Assembly (NCBI RefSeq): GCF_000252995.1
Contig: NC_015761.1
Location: 4,216,001 to 4,280,000 of the forward strand
Origin: Salmonella bongori NCTC 12419
GTDB lineage: Bacteria > Pseudomonadota > Gammaproteobacteria > Enterobacterales > Enterobacteriaceae
Length of the DNA stretch: 64,000 bases
Direction: 5' to 3'
In this document: in pieces, positions 16,578 through 25,849 of the stretch
Layout: the number at the start of each line of letters is the position of its first letter
Position numbering within the stretch: the first letter of the stretch is position 1
Notes under the pieces: generated by a model
Seen by the model: only the letters and a program-made list of their open reading frames with translations
What the model was told of the DNA's origin: nothing
Databases searched by the model: none
Position numbers and translations under genes: made by a program

Positions 16578-18361
16578 TACGCCTTCTCCTTCTTATCGGC
16601 TGCTTCCGCTTCGCCACCGTAAACACGTTTAGCCGGTGGCAGAGTGGTGATTTTCACATCGCTATAGTCCAGACGTGTGGTGCCATCAGCATCACGGAAG
16701 GCAAGGGTATGTTTGAGGAAGTTCACATCATCACGTTCGGTGCAGCCTTCATCAAGACGCTGGTGCGCGCCACGGGATTCTTTACGCGCCAGCGCAGAGT
16801 GCGCCATACATTCAGCGACATTCAGGCCATGACCCAGCTCGATGGTGTACAGCAGGTCGGTGTTGAAGACGCTGGAATTGTCAGTGATGCGAACGCGTTT
16901 GAAACGTTCCTGCAATTCAGCCAGTTTATCCACGGTTTTCTGCATCAGTTCCGGCGTACGATAGATACCGCAACCTTCTTCCATGGACAGACCCATTTCA
17001 TCGCGAATGTTGGCCCAGTTTTCGTTGCCTTCCTGGTTAACCAGATCTTTCAGGCGTTTTTCAACACCGGCAGCCTGTGCTTCCAGCGCAGCGTCATTGG
17101 CGCTACCCGCCGTTGATGCCCGTTCCATCGCTTGCTCACCGGCCAGACGACCAAATACCACCAGTTCAGCCAGTGAGTTGGAGCCCAGACGGTTAGCGCC
17201 GTGCAGACCGACAGACGAGCATTCGCCCACCGCGAACAGACCCTTAATACGAGTTTCGCAGTTTTGATCGGTTTCAATACCGCCCATGGTGTAGTGTGCG
17301 GTCGGACGGACCGGAATCGGTTCTTTAACCGGATCGACACCGACGTAGGCTTTCGCCAGTTCACAGATGAACGGCAGGCGCTCGTGCAGTTTTTTCTCGC
17401 CGAGGTGACGCAGATCGAGGTGAACCACATCGCCACGCGGGGTAGAGATGGTGTTGCCTTTACGCCATTCGTGCCAGAAGGCCTGAGAAACTTTGTCGCG
17501 CGGACCCAGTTCCATATATTTGTTTTTCGGTTCGCCCAGCGGAGTTTCAGGGCCCATACCGTAATCTTGCAGATAGCGGTAGCCATTTTTGTTGACCAGG
17601 ATACCACCTTCACCACGGCAGCCTTCAGTCATCAGGATACCGGAACCCGGCAGGCCGGTTGGGTGATACTGAACGAATTCCATATCACGCAGCGGAACGC
17701 CGTGGCTCAGCGCCATGCCCATCCCGTCGCCGGTCACGATGCCGCCGTTGGTATTATAACGATACACACGACCCGCGCCGCCCGTTGCCATGACGACCGC
17801 GTTGGCGCGAATTTGCACCAGTGTGCCTTCCATCATGTTCATCGCCACCAGACCGCGAGCATGGCCGTCATCGACCAGGATATCCAGGACGAAATGTTCA
17901 TCAAAGCGTTGAATCTGAGGGAACTGCAGAGAGGTCTGGAACAGGGTATGCAGCATATGGAAGCCGGTTTTATCCGCGGCAAACCAGGTACGCTCAATTT
18001 TCATACCACCGAAGCGACGTACGTTGACGCTACCGTCCGGGCGACGGCTCCATGGGCAACCCCATTGTTCCAGTTGCGTCATTTCGGTCGGACAATGGTG
18101 GACAAAGTAATCCACGACATCTTGCTCACATAGCCAGTCTCCGCCTGCTACCGTGTCGTGAAAATGGTAGTCAAAGCTGTCGTGATCCTGGGCGACAGCG
18201 GCTGAGCCCCCTTCGGCAGCAACGGTGTGGCTGCGCATCGGGTACACTTTTGAGATCAGTGCGATTTTAGCATTGGGATTTGCTTGCGCAGCAGCAATTG
18301 CAGCACGTAATCCCGCGCCACCGGCGCCTATAATGGCAAGATCGGCTTGAAAGGTTTGCAC
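16577..18361 (-). CDS. frdA: Fumarate reductase flavoprotein subunit A
   Basis: The catalytic subunit reduces fumarate to succinate as the last step of anaerobic fumarate respiration. The FAD-binding fold starts at LAIIGAGGAGLRAAIAAAQ. His44 in MRSHTVAAEGGSAA is the covalent flavin attachment site. Active-site blocks such as PTGLPGSGILMTEGCRGEGG and HYTMGGIETD are present. I chose the GTG at 18361, preceded by GGAGG, which gives 594 residues beginning QTFQADLA as in E. coli; a further ATG at 18445 is not supported. Fumarate supply comes from AspA and DcuA encoded at 2.1-5.0 kb. Confidence 0.98.
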   Translation of the reverse strand: MQTFQADLAIIGAGGAGLRAAIAAAQANPNAKIALISKVYPMRSHTVAAEGGSAAVAQDHDSFDYHFHDTVAGGDWLCEQDVVDYFVHHCPTEMTQLEQWGCPWSRRPDGSVNVRRFGGMKIERTWFAADKTGFHMLHTLFQTSLQFPQIQRFDEHFVLDILVDDGHARGLVAMNMMEGTLVQIRANAVVMATGGAGRVYRYNTNGGIVTGDGMGMALSHGVPLRDMEFVQYHPTGLPGSGILMTEGCRGEGGILVNKNGYRYLQDYGMGPETPLGEPKNKYMELGPRDKVSQAFWHEWRKGNTISTPRGDVVHLDLRHLGEKKLHERLPFICELAKAYVGVDPVKEPIPVRPTAHYTMGGIETDQNCETRIKGLFAVGECSSVGLHGANRLGSNSLAELVVFGRLAGEQAMERASTAGSANDAALEAQAAGVEKRLKDLVNQEGNENWANIRDEMGLSMEEGCGIYRTPELMQKTVDKLAELQERFKRVRITDNSSVFNTDLLYTIELGHGLNVAECMAHSALARKESRGAHQRLDEGCTERDDVNFLKHTLAFRDADGTTRLDYSDVKITTLPPAKRVYGGEAEAADKKEKA

Positions 18362-18683
18362 GACATTCCTCCAGATTATTGTAATTTCACCCTCGCGCAG
18401 CCAGATAAAGCCTCTGGGTTCTGCGGAGTATGAATGCGTTTCCACTGCTCCTTTATGGGTACAACAGTATAGTCTCAGGGATGTCAGGGAAATTTGACGT
18501 GTTCGATTTTTTTAGCGTATCAAGGGGGGGAATTATCATTGATTTTGATTAATTTAATTACTAAACCATCTGAAATCACTTTTTTTACTTGCCAGATGCT
18601 GCCCGATACGTCCGCGCAAAATTTGTTTCGCTCGCGCGTTGCGAGTAGACTTCGTGACCTTGTCTTAAACTGGAGAAAGAATC
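18362..18683. promoter_or_regulatory. frdA-epmA divergent promoter region
   Basis: 322 nt between the divergent frdA and epmA starts. No gene is supported. It contains an FNR-like site (18539-18552), a run of seven G (18523-18529), and the presumed frd and epmA promoters. Confidence 0.75.
18539..18552. promoter_or_regulatory. FNR binding site upstream of frdA
   Basis: TTGAT-TTTG-ATTAA matches the FNR consensus TTGAT-N4-ATCAA at 9 of 10 positions. It lies 178 nt upstream of the frdA start. Fumarate reductase is a known FNR-activated operon. Confidence 0.7.
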
Positions 18684-19661
18684 ATGAGCGAAACGGCAAC
18701 CTGGCAGCCGAGCGCGTCCATCCCCAATCTATTAAAACGCGCGGCGATTATGGCGGAGATCCGTCGTTTCTTTGCCGATCGTGGAGTGCTTGAGGTTGAG
18801 ACGCCCTGCATGAGTCAGGCGACGGTCACAGACATTCATCTGTTCCCGTTCGAAACGCGTTTCGTCGGTCCTGGCCATTCCCAGGGGATAAACCTCTATT
18901 TAATGACCAGCCCGGAATACCATATGAAACGCCTGTTGGCGGCTGGGTGTGGCCCGGTTTTCCAGCTATGTCGCAGCTTCCGCAACGAAGAGATGGGACG
19001 ACATCATAATCCGGAATTTACCATGCTGGAGTGGTATCGCCCGCACTATGATATGTATCGCCTGATGAATGAAGTGGATGATTTGCTTCAGCAAGTACTG
19101 GATTGCCAGCCAGCGGAAAGCCTTTCCTATCAACAGGCATTTCAGCGTCATCTGGAAATTGACCCATTATCAGCAGACAAAACGCAATTGCGTGAAGCGG
19201 CGGCAAAGCTTGATTTAAGCAATATCGCCGATACGGAAGAAGACCGGGATACGTTGTTGCAACTGCTGTTTACGATGGGGGTAGAGCCGCACATCGGTAA
19301 AGAAAAGCCGGCCTTTATTTATCACTTTCCGGCCAGTCAGGCATCGCTGGCGCAAATTAGTACCGAGGATCATCGCGTCGCCGAGCGCTTTGAGGTGTAC
19401 TACAAAGGTATTGAGCTGGCGAATGGTTTCCACGAACTGACAGATGCTCGTGAACAACAGCAGCGTTTTGAGCAGGATAACCGTAAGCGCGCCGCGCGAG
19501 GATTGCCGCAGCAGCCAATCGATAATAATCTCCTGGACGCCCTGAAAGCAGGAATGCCGGATTGTTCTGGCGTGGCGCTGGGTGTGGACCGTCTGGTGAT
19601 GCTGGCGCTGGGAGCGGAAAGTCTGGCGGACGTTATTGCTTTTACGGTGGATCGGGCGTAA
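18684..19661 (+). CDS. epmA: EF-P--(R)-beta-lysine ligase EpmA
   Basis: A 325-residue paralogue of class II lysyl-tRNA synthetase lacking the anticodon-binding domain. It attaches (R)-beta-lysine, made by EpmB, to Lys34 of EF-P; in Salmonella the gene is also called poxA and its loss affects virulence and stress tolerance. Class II motif 2 is visible as CRSFRNEEMGRHHNPEFTMLEWY, and motif 3 as GVALGVDRLVMLALG near the C-terminus. The ATG at 18684 follows GGAGA. A perfect terminator lies 27 nt past the stop. Confidence 0.97.
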   Translation: MSETATWQPSASIPNLLKRAAIMAEIRRFFADRGVLEVETPCMSQATVTDIHLFPFETRFVGPGHSQGINLYLMTSPEYHMKRLLAAGCGPVFQLCRSFRNEEMGRHHNPEFTMLEWYRPHYDMYRLMNEVDDLLQQVLDCQPAESLSYQQAFQRHLEIDPLSADKTQLREAAAKLDLSNIADTEEDRDTLLQLLFTMGVEPHIGKEKPAFIYHFPASQASLAQISTEDHRVAERFEVYYKGIELANGFHELTDAREQQQRFEQDNRKRAARGLPQQPIDNNLLDALKAGMPDCSGVALGVDRLVMLALGAESLADVIAFTVDRA

Positions 19662-19687
19662 ATCTGAAATTTCCTCTTCTGCGAGAT

Positions 19688-19712
19688 AAAATGGCGCAAT
19701 AAGCGCCATTTT
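19688..19712 (+). terminator. Terminator of epmA
   Basis: AAAATGGCGC and GCGCCATTTT (10-bp perfect stem, loop AATAA) follow epmA. Short flanking A and T runs allow it to act on either strand. The 173 nt from here to yjeM contain no supported gene. Confidence 0.88.
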
Positions 19713-19885
19713 GTAGCATATTTTTTCAATTATTCGCTGTCGGCCACAATATGAGGCTGGATCTTTGATGCCATTCAGGTATCAATCCTGTGTTGATTTT
19801 TTATCGCTGACCTTTGTAAAAAAGAAGGCGGCGTCAATCGGTGAGCGGCGTCTGGCAAACGCGCTCGAGCGTAAGGGATGGTTGA

Positions 19886-21388
19886 ATGACCCACACGATA
19901 AAAAAGATGAGCCTTATTGGGCTTATCCTGATGATTTTTACTTCTGTTTTCGGCTTTGCGAATAGTCCTTCGGCCTTTTATTTAATGGGGTATAGCGCAA
20001 TCCCATGGTATATATTTTCTGCATTATTATTTTTTATTCCATTCGCTTTAATGATGGCTGAAATGGGTTCTGCTTATCGAAAAGAAGAGGGCGGGATCTA
20101 TTCATGGATGAATAATAGCGTGGGGCCGCGTTACGCTTTTATTGGCACCTTTATGTGGTTCTCCTCGTATGTTATCTGGATGGTCAGTACAGCGGCAAAG
20201 ATTTGGGTACCATTCTCCACCTTTCTGTTTGGCGCCGATATGACGCAGCATTGGCATTTCGCCGGGTTTGAGCCAACACAGGTTGTTGGCCTGCTTGCCG
20301 TCGGCTGGATGATTCTGGTGACATGTGTCGCCGCCAGAGGGATCAATAAAATTGCGCGAATTACGGCGGTCGGAGGTATTGCCGTAATGTGTCTTAATTT
20401 AGTTTTACTGTTAGTGAGTGTCGCTATTTTGTTATTAAATGGTGGACATTTTGCGCAGGAAATTAATTTTACCTCGTCACCGAATCCGGGGTATCACTCC
20501 GGCCTGGCGATGCTTTCCTTTATCGTCTTTGCCATTTTCGCGTACGGCGGGATTGAAGCCGTTGGCGGGCTGGTGGATAAAACCGAGAAACCGGAAAAGA
20601 ATTTTGCGAAGGGTATTGTCTTTGCGGCCATTGTAATTTCAATTGGTTATTCCTTGGCCATCTTTTTATGGGGCGTGAGCACTAACTGGCAGCAGGTATT
20701 AAGTAATAGCTCGGTTAACTTAGGGAATATCACCTATATTCTGATGTCGAGTTTAGGCACGACATTAGGTAACGCGTTAAACCTTTCTCCGGAAGCTGCG
20801 ATGACGGTAGGCGTCTGGTTCGCGCGCATTACCGGCCTTTCTATGTTTCTGGCTTATACCGGCGCGTTTTTCACGTTGAGCTATTCACCGTTGAAAGCCA
20901 TCATTCAGGGCACGCCAAAAGCGTTGTGGCCCGCGCCGATGACGAGACTGAACACCAACGGTATGCCGGCGACGGCTATGTGGCTGCAGTGTGTATTGGT
21001 GAGCCTGTTCATTTTGCTGGTCTCTTTTGGAGGCGATACTGCGTCAGCGTTTTATAACAAACTTACATTGATGGCGAACGTCTCTATGACACTGCCATAC
21101 CTGTTCCTTGCGCTGGCATTCCCCTTCTTTAAAGCGCGTCAGGATCTGGAGAGGCCATTTGTTCTTTTTAAAACCAAAACCTCTACCCTGATCGCGACGG
21201 GGGTTGTGGTGCTGGTGGTGACGTTTGCCAACGTCTTTACCATCATCCAGCCAGTGATTGAGGCCGGGGACTGGAATAGCGCGTTGTGGATGACCGGCGG
21301 CCCGATCTTCTTCTCTCTGCTGGCGATGGCGATTTATCAGAATTACAGCCGCCGGATGGAAAAACAGCCCGAATGGGCAGTAGAATAA
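19886..21388 (+). CDS. yjeM: Inner-membrane APC-family transporter YjeM
   Basis: A 500-residue amino acid/polyamine/organocation superfamily permease of unknown substrate, related to glutamate:GABA antiporters. Around 12 to 13 hydrophobic segments are evident, beginning KMSLIGLILMIFTSVFGFAN. The conserved APC block EEGGIYSWMNNSVGP (about 67-81) is present, and the central FIVFAIFAYGGIEAVGGLVDKTEKPEKN block is typical of the family. The next gene, mscM, is convergent across a REP element; E. coli K-12 has yjeN and yjeO in that place. Confidence 0.92.
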   Translation: MTHTIKKMSLIGLILMIFTSVFGFANSPSAFYLMGYSAIPWYIFSALLFFIPFALMMAEMGSAYRKEEGGIYSWMNNSVGPRYAFIGTFMWFSSYVIWMVSTAAKIWVPFSTFLFGADMTQHWHFAGFEPTQVVGLLAVGWMILVTCVAARGINKIARITAVGGIAVMCLNLVLLLVSVAILLLNGGHFAQEINFTSSPNPGYHSGLAMLSFIVFAIFAYGGIEAVGGLVDKTEKPEKNFAKGIVFAAIVISIGYSLAIFLWGVSTNWQQVLSNSSVNLGNITYILMSSLGTTLGNALNLSPEAAMTVGVWFARITGLSMFLAYTGAFFTLSYSPLKAIIQGTPKALWPAPMTRLNTNGMPATAMWLQCVLVSLFILLVSFGGDTASAFYNKLTLMANVSMTLPYLFLALAFPFFKARQDLERPFVLFKTKTSTLIATGVVVLVVTFANVFTIIQPVIEAGDWNSALWMTGGPIFFSLLAMAIYQNYSRRMEKQPEWAVE

Positions 21389-21400
21389 GCGGTACGTTCC

Positions 21401-21437
21401 GTATGCCGGATAAGGCGAAGTCGCCACCCCGGCATAC
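21401..21437. repeat. REP (BIME) palindromic element
   Basis: GTATGCCGG and CCGGCATAC form a 9-bp inverted repeat around ATAAGGCGAAGTCGCCACC, itself with a small inner stem. This is a REP element between the convergent yjeM and mscM. Confidence 0.9.
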
Positions 21438-21445
21438 GCCACGCC

Positions 21446-24400
21446 TTACAAACTCCCCGCCGGGCGGCTGCTTCTGCCTGCAGAACTTAACGTTCTCCCG
21501 GTTTGTTTACCGCCAAGACTTTCCAGACGCATCTGGAACGGCGGGAACGGCATATCAATACCGTGTTCACGGAAGCCCGCCAGAATCAACTGATGGATCT
21601 CATGGCGTAATGGCATACGGTGCCCCATTTCGGCGGCATAGATACGCAGTTCAAAAATCTGAATACCCTGCTGGAGATCCACCAGAAAGATTTCAGGCGG
21701 CGGGTTATCAAGCACCAAAGAGCAGCGCTGCGCCGCCGTCAGTAGAATTTGCGTCACCTCTTCGCTATTGGCATCCGCTGGTGCCGGTATGGTTAATACC
21801 ACGCGCGTAACGGAGTCAGACAGCGACCAGTTAATAAACTGTTCGGTGATAAAGGCTTTATTCGGCACGATAATCTCTTTACGGTCCCAGTCGCTGATGG
21901 TGGTGGCGCGGGTATTGATTTTGGTCACGCTGCCGGTGAGATCGCGAATGGTCACCGTATCGCCGATACGAATCGGCTTTTCAAACAAAATAATCAGACC
22001 GGAGATAAAATTGGCGAAAATTTCCTGCAGGCCAAAACCAAGCCCGACGCCGAGCGCGGCAACCAGCCACTGTAGTTTCGACCACTCAATACCGATCATC
22101 GAGAAACCGACCAGCCCGCCAATCAGCATCAACAGATACTTGGTGATGGTCGTAATAGCGTAACCGGTGCCCGGCGTTAAATCGAGATGTTGTAACAGCG
22201 CCAACTCGAGCAAAGCAGGCAGATTACGTACTAACTGCGTAGTGATAATAAATACCAGAATCGCAATGAGCACTGCGCCCAGGGTAATCGGCTCCAGGCT
22301 TTCCACACCCTGCACCGTAGAGGTGACATCCCACAGCGAAATATTCTCCAGGAAGCCGAACGCCGAGTGGATTTCCGACCACAGCACGATGACCGAGAGC
22401 AGAGCGATAAGCATCAGAATCGAGCGAACCAGTCGCAGAGACTGGGCGCTGATGGCGTCGAGATCGATTTCGCTTTCATCTACGTCGATTGCGCCTTCAA
22501 GGCTGGAGGTGTGTGCCGGCTCTTCTTCGCCGCGCGCGCGTTGCGCCAGCATTTCCGCCCGACGATGTTTGGCGCGGTCAAACGCCAGTCGGCGCCGCTG
22601 AATCAACATCCAGCGGCGAATCACATGATAAATCACCAACAGCAGGAACCAGATGGCGACTGAGGTTTCCAGCCTTGCCAGTAGCGCCTGTGCTGTGGCC
22701 AGATAGCCTACCGCCGCCGCCAGAATCGCGATAAGCGGCGCACCCATCAGCATATTCCACAGCAGGCTGTTGACCATGTTGTCACCGTTGCCTTCTTTAT
22801 CCAGGTAGAGCGGGATGCCTGCTTTTTTCAGACTCAACGTGACCAGCGCCAGCGCGCCGCATATCAGGATAAAACAGAGGCGGCCCAGTGAACCGGAAAA
22901 CTCCCGATCGTTAAGATTATCAAACATGATCACGGCCATAATGAGCGGCACGATCAGTCCAATGCTCATCAAGTAGTAGCGCATTGCTTTCGCTACCCGA
23001 TTACGCGGCCAGCCGAAATGCGCCACGAACAGACCGTTAGGACGGGCAAAAGCGGCGCAAATCATCACTACCCACAACAGCGGTACGGTCGCCGTTACCC
23101 CATCACCGATGGCGACGGCCAGCGGATACGGCCAGGCTTCCTGTAAGCCATAACCAAGCGTTGCCCATAGTACAGGCAGCGGCGAGGCCACCAGAATCGA
23201 CCAGAACACTGTTCGTAGCGTAAGTGAGAAGTGATCCTGCGTGACTTTCCCGACGCGGGAGGCCGAGCGCTCAAGGAACCGGTTGAAGTGTTGGCGAGAA
23301 TAAAGGCTAAACCCGACCAGCACCAGCGCGCCGAATAATGGCAGTAGTGTCTCTTTGCTGGTCAGCATCATGATGCTGGCCTTACCTAACTGATTAAACG
23401 TATCCAGCGAGATAAGGCGACGTAAATCCTGCACCAGATCAACAGGCCAGGAGAGTGATAGCGGGCTAACGTCGGCAGTCCAGAACAGATAGCGGTGGGT
23501 GGCTTCATTAACTTCTTTAAGCGCATCCTCCAGCTGGCTATTGGAGACTTTCAGTTTGGTCAACTCCAGGATCAGTGTGTCGCCGCCCTGTAACAAGGCG
23601 TTGAGCAGTTCACGCTGAGTGCGTAGCTGGGCGTCAAGGATCTGGTTTTGCTCGGCAGTGAGCGGTTGCCCGTCAGCCTGACGTATTTGCCGTAGCTGCG
23701 GTTGTTTATTGAGTAACTCTTCATAACGCATCCGGTGGACACGTAGTTGCGCCATTTCTGTATCAAGCTGCTGCGGTTTAGGCATTTCCGGCAGACGTGC
23801 GACCTGCGCGCGCAGCGCTTCGCCAAGCATATTGGAAACGCCAAGCCACTGTGACTGCTCCCGTAGCGTATTAAGCGCCTGGCGCACCTGCAACGTTTGG
23901 CTGGCGGCCTGCCGCTGCTGCGAGGCGACCAGATCCATCCGCTGTGCTTGTTGATTGAGCGCCTGTGACAGTTCGCGGTTAACTTTAAATTGTTCGACGA
24001 TGCCTTCCGGCAGTCCCGCGCTGTTTTCCGCCAGCAGCTCGGTGCTTTCCAGCGCGCGTTCCGCTTCACGTTGACGTAGGCTGTTAAGCTGATTGCGTAG
24101 CGCCTGAAGATACGCATCTAATTGCTGACTCTGCTTTTCTGCCAGTTCAGAACGCAAACGAGCCAGTTCCTGACGGTTGTTGGCGGACAGTTGCGCCAGT
24201 TCCAGTTCGTCGACTAACGCTTTTAGTTTGGCGGACTCCGCCTGCATACTGAGACTTTGCGCCTGGCTAAGCGCGGCACTTCCGCCTGCGGCGCCGAGTC
24301 GTCGCTCGAGCTCATTAAGCTGGCGGCGGGCATCGTTTTGCTGCTGGGGAAGTTGGCTGAGCGAGTCGGCAATTTCTCTGGCGCGCTCTTGCTCCTGCTG

Positions 24401-24772
24401 CGCCTCGCGGGTTTTATCCAGCAGTTGGCTGCTAACCTGCAAAATCTCCTGGTTTAACGCCTCGGAGGACATCTCCGGCGGTACGCTGCGGGGTTCATCG
24501 CGCAGATTATTTAATTGGGCGCGCAGGGTGGCGGATAGCTTAGGGAAGTTATCAATAACGTGTTGATATTGTTTCGCGCGTTCAAGCGAACCTTTCCGTT
24601 CTTCAAGCGCGTTTAACGCAGTCTGGAGCATCTCAACGGCTTCTGGCTGGGCGGGTTTCGCCGCTTTTGCCTGCTCCAGTTCTTGCGTGATTTGTTTGGC
24701 GTCGGGGGCCGTTGCGGCGAACGCCCCCGTGCTGAGGCACCAGGCCATCAGAAAAGCGATAATCAGGCGCAC
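21446..24772 (-). CDS. mscM: Miniconductance mechanosensitive channel MscM
   Basis: A 1108-residue multi-domain MscS-family channel (YjeP) that opens under membrane tension to protect against hypo-osmotic shock. It has a signal peptide (about 1-19), a long periplasmic part of about 450 residues rich in Gln, Leu and Ala with coiled-coil character, about 11 membrane helices, and a C-terminal MscS pore and beta domain. The MscS block is seen in LVAALGVGLGFGLQEIFANFISGLIILFEKP and the following RIGDTVTIRDLTGSVTKIN. A GTG at 24772 is the start. It lies 18 nt after psd, with which it forms an operon. Confidence 0.96.
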   Translation of the reverse strand: MRLIIAFLMAWCLSTGAFAATAPDAKQITQELEQAKAAKPAQPEAVEMLQTALNALEERKGSLERAKQYQHVIDNFPKLSATLRAQLNNLRDEPRSVPPEMSSEALNQEILQVSSQLLDKTREAQQEQERAREIADSLSQLPQQQNDARRQLNELERRLGAAGGSAALSQAQSLSMQAESAKLKALVDELELAQLSANNRQELARLRSELAEKQSQQLDAYLQALRNQLNSLRQREAERALESTELLAENSAGLPEGIVEQFKVNRELSQALNQQAQRMDLVASQQRQAASQTLQVRQALNTLREQSQWLGVSNMLGEALRAQVARLPEMPKPQQLDTEMAQLRVHRMRYEELLNKQPQLRQIRQADGQPLTAEQNQILDAQLRTQRELLNALLQGGDTLILELTKLKVSNSQLEDALKEVNEATHRYLFWTADVSPLSLSWPVDLVQDLRRLISLDTFNQLGKASIMMLTSKETLLPLFGALVLVGFSLYSRQHFNRFLERSASRVGKVTQDHFSLTLRTVFWSILVASPLPVLWATLGYGLQEAWPYPLAVAIGDGVTATVPLLWVVMICAAFARPNGLFVAHFGWPRNRVAKAMRYYLMSIGLIVPLIMAVIMFDNLNDREFSGSLGRLCFILICGALALVTLSLKKAGIPLYLDKEGNGDNMVNSLLWNMLMGAPLIAILAAAVGYLATAQALLARLETSVAIWFLLLVIYHVIRRWMLIQRRRLAFDRAKHRRAEMLAQRARGEEEPAHTSSLEGAIDVDESEIDLDAISAQSLRLVRSILMLIALLSVIVLWSEIHSAFGFLENISLWDVTSTVQGVESLEPITLGAVLIAILVFIITTQLVRNLPALLELALLQHLDLTPGTGYAITTITKYLLMLIGGLVGFSMIGIEWSKLQWLVAALGVGLGFGLQEIFANFISGLIILFEKPIRIGDTVTIRDLTGSVTKINTRATTISDWDRKEIIVPNKAFITEQFINWSLSDSVTRVVLTIPAPADANSEEVTQILLTAAQRCSLVLDNPPPEIFLVDLQQGIQIFELRIYAAEMGHRMPLRHEIHQLILAGFREHGIDMPFPPFQMRLESLGGKQTGRTLSSAGRSSRPAGSL

Positions 24773-24790
24773 GTCAGCGTTCTCTCTTGA

Positions 24791-25759
24791 TCAGGTTTCG
24801 TCTTTTTTATTATCAACCAGCGGGCTGGCGTCATGTTCCGCTTTAATTTCTTCTTCCGGCAGTGGCGCTGATTCTGCCTCCGGCGTGACGAAGGTTTCGG
24901 TCGAGGTTGCCAGCGGTTGGCCAATTTTGGTGACGGACAGGCTTGCAAGCGATTCGATCAGATTCACTTTTCCTGGCGCAAACAAGTTGATAACCGTGGA
25001 ACCCAGCTTAAAGCGCCCCATCTCCTGACCTTTCAGCAAGGCGACAGAGCCTTCATCTTCGCCGGCAGGCCAGGTCCAGCGTTTAATGATGCCTTCACGC
25101 GGCGGCGTGATGGTTCCCGCCCAGACGGTTTCGATACTGCCAACAATGGTAGCGCCGACCAGAATTTGCGCCATAGGGCCAAACTCGGTATCAAACAGAC
25201 AGATAACGCGCTCGTTGCGGGCAAACAGATTGGGTACGTTTTGCGCAGTCAGATGGTTAACGGAGAACAGATCGCCTGGTACGTAGATCATTTCGCGCAG
25301 GATACCATTACATGGCATATGCACGCGGTGGTAATCGCGAGGAGAGAGATAGGTGGTAACAAACGTGCCGTTACGGAATTTATCCGCCATCAGATAGTTA
25401 CCTGCGAGCAACGCCTCAAGGCGGTAGTTATGGCCCTTGGCCTGCAAAATTTTATCTTCTTCAATACGGCCTAACTGGCTAATCACGCCGTCGGCAGGCA
25501 TGACGAGGATGTTAGGATCGGTATTGAGGGGGCGCACATCATCACGCAGCGGGCGCACGAAGAAATCATTGAACGTACGATAGCTGGTGGTATCGGGTTT
25601 TTGCGCCTCTGTCATATCGACCTTGTAATATTTTACGAAGAGATCGATAACCAGTTTAGTCAGCCATCCTGCTCGTTTGCTTGCGCCCCAGCCCGCCAGG
25701 CGAGTGAGCCATTGTTTCGGCAGAATGTATTGTAGCGAAAGTTTAAATGAGTTTAACAA
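24791..25759 (-). CDS. psd: Phosphatidylserine decarboxylase proenzyme
   Basis: Psd makes phosphatidylethanolamine, the main phospholipid of the inner membrane. The 322-residue proenzyme cleaves itself at LGST between Gly253 and Ser254, turning the serine into the pyruvoyl cofactor. The catalytic triad residues Asp90 (MPADGVISQ), His147 (HRVHMPCNG) and Ser254 are all present. The C-terminal tail after residue 290 is acidic and variable. It is transcribed with mscM downstream; in E. coli the pair is under envelope-stress control, which I cannot confirm from the sequence alone. Confidence 0.98.
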   Translation of the reverse strand: MLNSFKLSLQYILPKQWLTRLAGWGASKRAGWLTKLVIDLFVKYYKVDMTEAQKPDTTSYRTFNDFFVRPLRDDVRPLNTDPNILVMPADGVISQLGRIEEDKILQAKGHNYRLEALLAGNYLMADKFRNGTFVTTYLSPRDYHRVHMPCNGILREMIYVPGDLFSVNHLTAQNVPNLFARNERVICLFDTEFGPMAQILVGATIVGSIETVWAGTITPPREGIIKRWTWPAGEDEGSVALLKGQEMGRFKLGSTVINLFAPGKVNLIESLASLSVTKIGQPLATSTETFVTPEAESAPLPEEEIKAEHDASPLVDNKKDET

Positions 25760-25788
25760 GGTAGCCTCCAGGCCAGTGTTGTTCCTGA

Positions 25789-25806
25789 ACCGGTATTTAT
25801 ACCGGT
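25789..25806. repeat. Perfect 18-nt palindrome between rsgA and psd
   Basis: ACCGGTAT-TT-ATACCGGT lies in the 90-nt gap, 30 nt upstream of the psd start. There is no T-run on either strand, so it is unlikely to be a terminator. An operator or a structured leader are possible; I cannot assign a protein to it. Confidence 0.6.
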
Positions 25807-25849
25807 ATCCTGAAAAAGGGGACGATTCTAACGATGCCTAGCGTATCTG

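Noticed and set aside
19765..19965. 66-codon frame overlapping the start of yjeM
   Set aside because: Different frame from yjeM, basic low-complexity translation, no support beyond being open.
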